In this document: piece after piece, positions 55,032 through 62,379 of the stretch | Position numbering within the stretch: position 1 is the stretch's first letter | Layout of the letters: each line of letters opens with the position of its first letter | Assembly: GCF_000170855.1 (NCBI RefSeq) | Contig: NZ_ABCQ01000003.1 | Location: 1-64,000, forward strand | Length of the DNA: 64,000 nt | Reading direction: 5' to 3' | Source: Moritella sp. PE36 | GTDB taxonomy: Bacteria > Pseudomonadota > Gammaproteobacteria > Enterobacterales > Moritellaceae | The notes under the pieces: model-generated | Told to the model about the DNA's origin: nothing | The model's database searches: none | What the model saw: only the letters and a program-made list of their open reading frames with translations | Translations under genes and position numbers: made by a program

Positions 55032-56390
55032 TTATGGACAAGCCGTTTCTAATACATTAGCCGTTAATGTCGGACGGAAACGCCCCAGTGGCATATCAGT
55101 AATGTAAGTAGACACTTGTACTGCACACCAAGTAGCTGCCAGAGCCTTATCTAAAATCGATGTGTCACTGCTAAAACAGCTCGCGAGCTCTTCATTACGG
55201 TTAGCGACAATTATCGATGACGTTGTTGAAGTCACCTGGCAAGCAATGTATTCAGGCTGCTCAACCACAGGGGAAAATACTTCAACATTATCCGAATAGC
55301 TATTTTCAATACCTTCTTCTGAAGTGACCGTCAACGCTACTGTGTATAAACCTGCATTAGCAAACGTGAATGTTGGATTCGCCGCACTTGATACACCTAA
55401 GCTATCGAAGTCCCATGCGTAAGTGGTAATTGGACTTGTTTCATTTGCTGCGTCAGCGGTAAAGTTAACCGTTAGGTTTGGGGACACCTCTAATGCATCA
55501 GCAGTAAAGCTCACCGTCGGTGTGGTCGGTTCGATTGCAGGATCATAAGCGGTAACCTCTTTACTATTACTTGCTGTCGTACCATCACTCCCTGTTACAT
55601 CAAGTCTCACCGTATAAGTGCCACCCGCCGCATAAAGATGGGAAGGTGAAGCAAGTGCAGACGACGCGCTATCGCCAAAGTCCCATAAGTAGTCAGTAAT
55701 GCTACCATTATCCACACTGGTTAAATCAGTAAATGTCACTTCTAAGTCATTAACAACCGAACTGAAGTCCGCTTGCGGATTCACCGGGTCAACCACATTA
55801 TCAGTCACAGTAACCTGGTAACTAACAGTAGCGGTTTTATTACCTAATTCAGAGTTCACACTCAAGGTAACATCATAATCACCAGAGGCTGTGTAAGTAT
55901 GTGATGGGGAAGCAAGCGCCGATGTATTACCTGGCGCCACATCACCAAAGTTCCAACTGTGATTGGCAATCGTATCATTAGTCACTGCCGAGCTATCAGT
56001 AAAAGTAACCGTTAAACCATCAGGACTATAAGTAAAGTCAGCCGTCGGTGTACCTGGTATTTTAGCAACCGTTACGTCACGAGTCACACTAGCACTACTT
56101 CCGCCTTCAGTCGTCACGGTTAGCAGTACACTGTAGGTGTCTGCCGTTGCATAAGTATAAATCGGGTTTGTATCAAAATTAATTACTGAATCATCACCAA
56201 AATCCCACTGATAACTGTCTATCAGGCTACCTGCACTTGTTGATGTGCTAGTAAAAGTAACTTTAAGATCATCTTTTTCTGTAGAAAAGTCTGCAGTGAT
56301 GATCGGTGAACTCAACTCCTCAGTATCATCTGATTCGCCAAAACAGCCAGATAATACGCCAAGTGTCATTACGAGTAATAATTTTTTCAT
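55032..56390 (-). CDS. Lipoprotein with four PKD repeats
   Basis: A 452-residue lipoprotein. The signal peptide ends in the lipobox LSGC (Cys near 16), followed by an acidic linker. Four PKD (polycystic-kidney-disease) domains of about 85-90 residues follow, each with its W-[DN]-F-[GD] signature: YQWDFGDD, HSWNFGDV, YLWDFGDS and YAWDFDSL. The C-terminal 85 residues have four cysteines and no recognised domain. PKD domains mediate protein-protein or polysaccharide contact on the surface. Its ATG overlaps the stop of the preceding small secreted-protein gene as TAATG. Confidence 0.88.
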   Translation of the reverse strand: MKKLLLVMTLGVLSGCFGESDDTEELSSPIITADFSTEKDDLKVTFTSTSTSAGSLIDSYQWDFGDDSVINFDTNPIYTYATADTYSVLLTVTTEGGSSASVTRDVTVAKIPGTPTADFTYSPDGLTVTFTDSSAVTNDTIANHSWNFGDVAPGNTSALASPSHTYTASGDYDVTLSVNSELGNKTATVSYQVTVTDNVVDPVNPQADFSSVVNDLEVTFTDLTSVDNGSITDYLWDFGDSASSALASPSHLYAAGGTYTVRLDVTGSDGTTASNSKEVTAYDPAIEPTTPTVSFTADALEVSPNLTVNFTADAANETSPITTYAWDFDSLGVSSAANPTFTFANAGLYTVALTVTSEEGIENSYSDNVEVFSPVVEQPEYIACQVTSTTSSIIVANRNEELASCFSSDTSILDKALAATWCAVQVSTYITDMPLGRFRPTLTANVLETACP

Positions 56391-56692
56391 TATTCTGTCT
56401 CCTCAATCGTTATAAATACTGGGCAAGTAACCACTTCATCATAACCAGCGGCAGGCACAGTGACTTGCACCGTCCTCGGGATAAAAATAACAATTGGAGA
56501 ACATGGAATAATGTAATTACTATCGGCGAGCGTTACCGCGTCACCATCGACGACAATATCTACAGCGCCATTCGTGGCATTAATAACACCCAATACATTT
56601 TTATCGTAACTCGCAGAGATGACTTGAAGTTGTGCGACAGCAGCAGTACTGGCACTTATCAATGTCACAGCAAGAAGTAACTTCTTCAACAT
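56390..56692 (-). CDS. Small secreted protein coupled to the PKD lipoprotein
   Basis: A 100-residue protein with an N-terminal signal peptide (about 1-20, ending AVA). The mature 80 residues are predicted mostly beta, with two cysteines (IPCSP and VTCPV) that may pair. I do not recognise the family. It is the first gene of a two-gene operon and overlaps the lipoprotein start as TAATG, which points to joint function at the cell envelope. Confidence 0.72.
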   Translation of the reverse strand: MLKKLLLAVTLISASTAAVAQLQVISASYDKNVLGVINATNGAVDIVVDGDAVTLADSNYIIPCSPIVIFIPRTVQVTVPAAGYDEVVTCPVFITIEETE

Positions 56693-57053
56693 GGTAAATA
56701 TCCTTATTTAATGTTGTCGATGAACAGTCCTTATTCACCCGCTGAAAAGGTTAACATTTCCGATTAAAATAAAAGTGCCAACGACACATCAGCAGTATGA
56801 TAATGGCAAAAGAAGAAGTATGAGAAATGCAATTATTTGAGAAAGGTAAGGTCAAGTATAATAAAGGCTTAGAGAATAAGTGAATCTAGACTTAAGTACT
56901 AATTGAGCTATAGAACCCATTAATACGCTAAGTTAAAAACGTGACAGACAGCATGCGGGATGAATGAAAATGCCAGCAACAATGCCGACATTCTCGAATA
57001 AATAGAACCATTACTTAAATAATAGTCTTAACGAAGCATAGTTATAGTAGGTA
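56693..57053. other. Intergenic region before the PKD operon
   Basis: This holds the promoter of the two-gene operon on its left side and the end of the TonB-type operon on its right. I see no gene, terminator or clear site. Confidence 0.35.
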
Positions 57054-58388
57054 CTAACTATTTATTTGACGTACTTGTTGTAAGTACTTAAGCCAGCCTT
57101 TTGCACTCGCCGAGGGAGCAAGGTGCTGAGCTAATTTTGCATGGGTGATCGCGCGGTCAAATTGCTCAAGTTTATAGTAAGATCGAACTTTGGCTAGTTC
57201 GATTGCAGCTTGCTCCTTGTTAGTTTTACCTTGGTTAATTTGATGGTGATTCAACTCCAGCAGTGCCAACTCATAACGTCCCTGCTGTAACAATAGTTGT
57301 GCGAGCGGCCAGCGATATTCCGCAGCATCACCTGGAGACAAGGCTATAACATCACGCCATGTGCCAATCGCCTTATTCCACTCTTTCGCCATCTGCCAAT
57401 ATTGCGCTTGTTCCGTTAATAGTTTCTGACGCTCATCATTGTCCGTAATATTGGCTGCTAATAAGCCTAATTCACGTGCAGCTTGCTCAGGTATACCTTG
57501 TTGTGCATATAGCTGAGCCAAGGTACGACGTTCTTGTACACTTAATGCAAGCCCTTGACGCTGCGCTAAAATTAAAGTGGTTAATGCCGCTTGAGGCTGT
57601 GAAATTCGCAGTTGCAAACCAGCCAGTTGTTGCCACCATAATAGCTTATCAGGTTCTACAGCAATGATGCGGCCTAAGGTATCAATAGCTGCAGGCCAGC
57701 GTTGCAGTTGCGATTGTGCCGTCAACTGTAGATTTAACGCCTGCACTTGGTCACCTTGGGTACTTATCCCTTCATATGAACGTACGGCAGTGAGTACCTT
57801 GTCCCACTCACGGAGCTGATAATGGGTTTGCGCGATACGTAACCACAGTTCTGTAAATTCTTTAATCTTGATATTAGATGATTTGTTATTACGTTTAGCG
57901 GCCTGATGACTATTTCCATCCGCCTTTCGATTAGCTTTTAGTGGCGAATTAACCAGCACACCATCGAGTAAAACATAGTTATTCACGAGTCCGTAATAAT
58001 GCGGCAACGCTTGTTTGTACTTTTGCTGACTAAGCAAGATATCCGCCACCATACGCTGCGTCATCCAAGTCTGCTCTGTCGGTAATAACTGACTTTCAAC
58101 GGCCAATGATAAGTACTTTACCGCTTGGTCGGTATTTTCTTGCTGCCAATGAAATATGCCTAACACACGTTGTACAAAAGCTTGGTCGTACGCTTGGCGA
58201 GGTGTTAGCTCAGCCAATAACTCAATCGCATCGCCATAGCGTTCTTGCTGCTGTAAAGCCTGTGCGGCTTGGATCTTACCAGCGATAAACTGCGTTAACT
58301 GTGGCGGATTAGCATAAGTCGATGATGCAAACAAACACATCAGGACAAACAACCAACTGCTTTTTAGTTTGTTTAGATAATGGTTCAT
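57054..58388 (-). CDS. TPR-repeat periplasmic protein of the TonB-type operon
   Basis: A 444-residue protein with a signal peptide (about 1-26, ending TYA) and roughly seven to eight tetratricopeptide-like helical repeats, for example RYGDAIELLAELTP, NTDQAVKYLSLAVE and QFDRAITHAKLAQHLAP. It is the last gene of the six-gene operon, overlapping tonB by ATGA. TPR proteins occur beside TonB2-type systems in marine gammaproteobacteria and may help the energy complex or receptor contacts; the exact role is unknown. Confidence 0.8.
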   Translation of the reverse strand: MNHYLNKLKSSWLFVLMCLFASSTYANPPQLTQFIAGKIQAAQALQQQERYGDAIELLAELTPRQAYDQAFVQRVLGIFHWQQENTDQAVKYLSLAVESQLLPTEQTWMTQRMVADILLSQQKYKQALPHYYGLVNNYVLLDGVLVNSPLKANRKADGNSHQAAKRNNKSSNIKIKEFTELWLRIAQTHYQLREWDKVLTAVRSYEGISTQGDQVQALNLQLTAQSQLQRWPAAIDTLGRIIAVEPDKLLWWQQLAGLQLRISQPQAALTTLILAQRQGLALSVQERRTLAQLYAQQGIPEQAARELGLLAANITDNDERQKLLTEQAQYWQMAKEWNKAIGTWRDVIALSPGDAAEYRWPLAQLLLQQGRYELALLELNHHQINQGKTNKEQAAIELAKVRSYYKLEQFDRAITHAKLAQHLAPSASAKGWLKYLQQVRQINS

Positions 58389-58999
58389 CGTTCTAATTTA
58401 AACTCCAAAGTAACAGTCTGGTTAACTTGCATAACAGCTCTCCCCACTTCCAATTTGGGTTGGTACTTCCATTTTCTTAATGCTTTCACTGCCGATTTTT
58501 CAAATAAGCGTCTTGGTTTTGCATCCATCACTTTAATATCAACCGGACGACCCAAGGTATCAATGGTGAATGACAGTTTAACCCAGCCCTGAGCACCTTG
58601 TTTTAACGCTCTTGATGGATAACGCGGTTCAACACGATACAAGGGCATTGCTTGCTGATTAGCACTAAATTCACCAATGGCAGGTAAACCCACTTCGACA
58701 CCAATACCCGCCATATCGATACCAAGTAACGGCATATCGGGTAATGCTAATGATTTAACCTCTGCATTCGCAACAGGTACACTGTCTGTTGGTGGCGGTG
58801 CATTTTTAGGTTGCTCTGGTAAGACTCGCTGGCGACGATTAACATCACGCTCTTGCTCGACCATAACAATGTCGAACGCTTGTGCCGTCGATTCTTCAGG
58901 CTTGCCAGCGTTGCCGTTATCCACCATCCACGCCATTAACGTAAACAAAGCTAATGTCATCGCCAAAGCCAGCGGTACAGCCAGTAAAAAACGTAACAT
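58385..58999 (-). CDS. tonB: TonB energy transducer
   Basis: A 204-residue TonB with an N-terminal membrane anchor (about 5-28, including the conserved Ser/His-free helix), a short proline-containing periplasmic linker and the C-terminal TonB fold: YPSRALKQGAQGWVKLSFTI and RLFEKSAVKALRKWKYQPK. It transmits proton-motive force to TonB-dependent receptors such as the one encoded nearby. It is short compared with E. coli TonB (239), like TonB2 of vibrios. It overlaps exbD (TAATG) upstream and the TPR gene (ATGA) downstream. Confidence 0.9.
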   Translation of the reverse strand: MLRFLLAVPLALAMTLALFTLMAWMVDNGNAGKPEESTAQAFDIVMVEQERDVNRRQRVLPEQPKNAPPPTDSVPVANAEVKSLALPDMPLLGIDMAGIGVEVGLPAIGEFSANQQAMPLYRVEPRYPSRALKQGAQGWVKLSFTIDTLGRPVDIKVMDAKPRRLFEKSAVKALRKWKYQPKLEVGRAVMQVNQTVTLEFKLER

Positions 59000-59409
59000 T
59001 AAGACTTCTCCACCGCCAATGCGATACCTTTAACACCCGCACCGTTTGCTGCATCCATGACTTTAACCACGGTGCCATTAAACGCATGTTCATCTGCTTG
59101 AATAACCAAAGAAGCATCAGGTTGAGACAATAACAAGTGCTCTAATGTTGCTTGAACACGCTCTACATCAACCATGCGTTTATCAATATAAATATCATTG
59201 TTAGCGGTAATGCCAATAAAGATACCCGCACCCGCTTGGCTAACCACATTACTGGCCTGCGGACGGTTAACTTCCACCCCTGATTCACGCACAAATGAAC
59301 TCGTCACAATAAAAAATATCAGCATGATAAACACGATATCTAACATCGAGGTCATGTCAATTTGTGCATCTTCACGCGCGGCTGAACGACGATTAAATCT
59401 CATATTCAT
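58999..59409 (-). CDS. exbD: ExbD biopolymer transport protein
   Basis: A 136-residue ExbD/TolR-family protein. The single transmembrane helix begins with the conserved aspartate region IDMTSMLDIVFIMLIFFIVT, where the Asp in LDIVF takes part in proton transfer, and a small periplasmic domain follows. With ExbB it forms the motor energising TonB. It overlaps the exbB gene by ATGA and tonB by TAATG. Confidence 0.93.
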   Translation of the reverse strand: MNMRFNRRSAAREDAQIDMTSMLDIVFIMLIFFIVTSSFVRESGVEVNRPQASNVVSQAGAGIFIGITANNDIYIDKRMVDVERVQATLEHLLLSQPDASLVIQADEHAFNGTVVKVMDAANGAGVKGIALAVEKS

Positions 59410-59948
59410 TCCTTAATAGATAGTCTTAATAATTTTTCTAATCTGCTATAGCGTGTATCACAAGCTTTGGTTAAACGTGCATGCGCAAACATACCTGCAA
59501 GTGCTGCAACCATGCCTGCCATTGTAGGCAAGGTTGCTAACGAAATCCCTGCGGCCATTAACTTAGGTTCACTACTGCCGAGTGTTGCCATTACATCAAA
59601 CACACTGATCATGCCTGTTACTGTGCCTAACAGCCCTAACATAGGGCAAATAGCCACCAGCACTTTCAGAAAACTAAGGTTTTGCTGTAAAGCTTGCTGT
59701 GCCTGTAACAACCAACCACCACGAATCGCTTGAGCATGCCATGAGCCTTGCTCTGAACGTGCTTGCCAACGTGTTAACAAGTCACGTTGCAGGGCAGGGA
59801 AATAGCAATACAAATACAACAACCGTTCCATCACGCAAAACCAACACAACATAACAACAGCAGCAAGCCAATACAGTATTGGTCCCCCCTGTTGCATAAA
59901 TTGATTGACGCTTTCAAGCCAATCAACTGACGTTATATCAAAATGCAT
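59406..59948 (-). CDS. exbB: ExbB/TolQ-type proton channel subunit
   Basis: A 180-residue ExbB, shorter than enteric ExbB (244). It has three transmembrane helices, with the conserved motor region VAICPMLGLLGTVTGMI and a C-terminal LATLPTMAGMVAALAG. With ExbD it drives TonB. It starts 3 bases after the stop of the larger ExbB-like gene and overlaps exbD by 4 bases. Two ExbB-like proteins in one operon are typical of TonB2-type systems, where the larger is TtpC. Confidence 0.9.
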   Translation of the reverse strand: MHFDITSVDWLESVNQFMQQGGPILYWLAAVVMLCWFCVMERLLYLYCYFPALQRDLLTRWQARSEQGSWHAQAIRGGWLLQAQQALQQNLSFLKVLVAICPMLGLLGTVTGMISVFDVMATLGSSEPKLMAAGISLATLPTMAGMVAALAGMFAHARLTKACDTRYSRLEKLLRLSIKE

Positions 59949-59951
59949 CGC

Positions 59952-61439
59952 TTAGCCTACTTGCTGTGTAAGAGGTGTCACGTTCGTATCATTAACGGCT
60001 GCAACAGCTAGTTTTTCAGCTTCTTGTGCAACTAAGCTAATGCCCTGTTTTTCTAAAATATCGCGAATATTATCGGCTTGCGTACTCAGTATGTTATGTG
60101 CAAGTAATAACGGCATTGCTGCAACTAAACCTAATACAGTAGTGATCAGCGCCATTGAAATACCACCAGCCATTACTTTTGGATCGCCATTACCAAACTG
60201 CGTGATCACTTGGAAGGTTTCAATCATGCCGGTTACTGTTCCCAGTAGCCCCAGCATAGGAGCAAGCGCAGCTAGTAATTTCAACATCGACAAACCTTTC
60301 TCTAAACCTTGCTGCTCATCAATAACAACTTCCATCAAGCGCAGCTCTAACGCTTCAGTACTGTTATGCAATGCCGACTTAATATTACTGTCTACGTATA
60401 CTTGTAGAATACGACCTAATGGGTTGTCACCAATGTGACTTGGGTTGGCTAGTTGTTGCTTGATTTGACGACGTGTAATGACTAATTTCATGCCTTGTAC
60501 TATCGCGATTAATAAACCAACCACCAACAATGACATGATCACGTAGCCCACTGTGCCACCATTTTCTAAGCGGTCTTTTAAGGTGGGGGTATTTTCTAAT
60601 TGCGCTAGCATCACACCGCGTGATGGATCAAGTACAACAACATTCCCAACCGTATTAGGATTAACTAGATTAGTCGCGACAGGTCCATTGCTAGGTAGCT
60701 TTAGGTATGCTGTCGCGGTTTTCTTTTCACCATTCCAGGCTAAATAACCTTGTTCATCCACAAGACCAATACTACCGAGACGAACAGCTTGTTTATCTGC
60801 TAATTGCCCTGCTCCATCAATCACAGCAACATTCACCGTTTTGATTTCGCCACTGGCTTTAATTTGTTCTGATAACGCAGACCACAACCCCGTAAGCTGC
60901 AACATTGACGGTAAAGTCCTTGCTGCAACCACATCCGCCACAATCGGTGCAAACGTCGCACTATCAATAGCCGTTACTGAGGTATTAATTTCACTGCTTA
61001 ACTGCTTCGCAGATTGACGCACAACACCAAACAATTCACCTAAACTACCGGTTTCTAAACGTAGACGTGTTTCTAACTTTGCTAACGTTTCTTCGTTACG
61101 CGTAAACTGCTCGCTTAACGTTTCTGTTTCATGTTGCAGTTGACGCTGTTGCGCTAATAACGCCTGACGCTGCTGTTTAATTTCTTGTTCTGTTAATTTA
61201 AAGCCTGCTTCTCGTTGCTTTAACGCTTTTGTAAGCTGCTTATTATCTTGTTTGGTGTCTGTTAGTAATTTTTCACTTACAACTTGCGCGTCGTTATTCG
61301 GCGCATCCGCAGCCAGTGCAGGATTAGCAATCAAAGAGTATGCACTAATGGTGAGCGCGCTTAATAGCAATGTCTTTGTTAAAAATGGTTTCGCTTTATT
61401 CACTGAAAATCTAGGGTTCATTGCAATAAATGGTTTCAT
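59952..61439 (-). CDS. TtpC-like large MotA/TolQ/ExbB protein
   Basis: A 495-residue protein with a signal peptide (about 1-43, ending ALA), a long periplasmic coiled coil (about 50-140, such as LKQREAGFKLTEQEIKQQR), then three transmembrane helices (about 300-325, 395-425 and 440-465) with the ExbB motor region LLAALAPMLGLLGTVTGMIE. This is the architecture of TtpC, the extra component of the Vibrio TonB2 system, needed for TonB2-mediated iron-siderophore uptake. It overlaps the DUF3450 gene by ATGA. Confidence 0.85.
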   Translation of the reverse strand: MKPFIAMNPRFSVNKAKPFLTKTLLLSALTISAYSLIANPALAADAPNNDAQVVSEKLLTDTKQDNKQLTKALKQREAGFKLTEQEIKQQRQALLAQQRQLQHETETLSEQFTRNEETLAKLETRLRLETGSLGELFGVVRQSAKQLSSEINTSVTAIDSATFAPIVADVVAARTLPSMLQLTGLWSALSEQIKASGEIKTVNVAVIDGAGQLADKQAVRLGSIGLVDEQGYLAWNGEKKTATAYLKLPSNGPVATNLVNPNTVGNVVVLDPSRGVMLAQLENTPTLKDRLENGGTVGYVIMSLLVVGLLIAIVQGMKLVITRRQIKQQLANPSHIGDNPLGRILQVYVDSNIKSALHNSTEALELRLMEVVIDEQQGLEKGLSMLKLLAALAPMLGLLGTVTGMIETFQVITQFGNGDPKVMAGGISMALITTVLGLVAAMPLLLAHNILSTQADNIRDILEKQGISLVAQEAEKLAVAAVNDTNVTPLTQQVG

Positions 61440-62278
61440 TGGGCATTACCTACACGTTGCGCAGTTGTCACAGGAAGAGAAATTAAGCTTGGTGCAATTT
61501 GTTTATTGGCCATTTTGAAGGCCTTGTCGATATCATTGGTTTGTTCAGAAATCGATACCCATTCCTGACGTTGGTCATGCCACTGCCAATAATTTTGGCT
61601 ATCTAAACTGCGCGCAACAAATGCAATACGGCCAAGGTGTAATAGATCAACGATGATAGTGTTATTTGATGACGCCAATACAATCTCGCTTTGATACACA
61701 CCCAACTTAGTGCCGTAATCAATTTCGATTTGGTACGCTTCTAAAATACGGCGGTACTTTTCAGCATCGCTGACATTCGCTTGCCCCATCATGGTATTTA
61801 ATTTTGCTAGGCGTGCTAGGCGTTGTTCTTTTTTAATTGGTTTACCAGTATTGATGATGTCATCTAACCCAGCCAGCATTTTGTACATGAGCGGTACTAT
61901 GCCTTGGCGCGTAGTTTGAATACCTTGTAATTGTTCGTCTAAACTATCCAGTTCTTGGTTTTGATTGTTCACTAATTTAGCAAGATGGTCGCGATATACA
62001 GCTAAATTGTCGACTTCTTCCTGCAGGCGTTCGATTTCTGCTTGCATGCTTAAAGTTCGATCTGCACTCTTATCAATTTTGTGCTGACTGTTGGCCGCAG
62101 TATTATTCATTTTGTGAGTCAGTGCTTGGGCGTTATTAATTGCTTGGGCACTGTCATTGGCTTGTACGCTGTTATTAGCTTGCGCACTATCATTAGCTTG
62201 CGCAGACACGACATGGCTAAACGTAACACAGCTAAGTGCAGCCACGAGAACGAGAGAGTAAGATTTATTTAAAAGCAT
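61436..62278 (-). CDS. DUF3450 periplasmic protein of the TonB-type operon
   Basis: A 280-residue periplasmic coiled-coil protein with a signal peptide (about 1-26, ending VSA), a Q/A/N-rich hexapeptide repeat (about 27-56), and a DUF3450 body with the coiled coil EIERLQEEVDNLAVYRDHL and the later YWQWHDQRQEW segment. DUF3450 proteins accompany TtpC-type TonB operons. It is the first gene of six overlapping genes on the minus strand. The function is unknown; a scaffold or modulator of the motor is a reasonable guess. Confidence 0.82.
   Translation of the reverse strand: MLLNKSYSLVLVAALSCVTFSHVVSAQANDSAQANNSVQANDSAQAINNAQALTHKMNNTAANSQHKIDKSADRTLSMQAEIERLQEEVDNLAVYRDHLAKLVNNQNQELDSLDEQLQGIQTTRQGIVPLMYKMLAGLDDIINTGKPIKKEQRLARLAKLNTMMGQANVSDAEKYRRILEAYQIEIDYGTKLGVYQSEIVLASSNNTIIVDLLHLGRIAFVARSLDSQNYWQWHDQRQEWVSISEQTNDIDKAFKMANKQIAPSLISLPVTTAQRVGNAQ
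62130..62205. repeat. 18-bp imperfect tandem repeat in the DUF3450 gene
   Basis: About four imperfect 18-bp units encode AQANDS, AQANNS, VQANDS and AQAINN just after the signal peptide. Length variation here would stay in frame. Confidence 0.75.
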
Positions 62279-62320
62279 AATTAATCAACATTCGAGTTAA
62301 ATTTAAAAGGAATAAAACCA

Positions 62321-62355
62321 CAAAAAGCAACAACCGAAATGACTCGATTGTTGCT
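62321..62355 (-). terminator. Terminator of the TonB-dependent receptor gene
   Basis: On the minus strand AGCAACAA and TTGTTGCT (62326-62333, 62348-62355), with an inner CGA/TCG pair, are followed by TTTTT. It separates the receptor from the energy operon. Confidence 0.7.
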
Positions 62356-62379
62356 AGCGATGAGGCTTAGATTATATTA

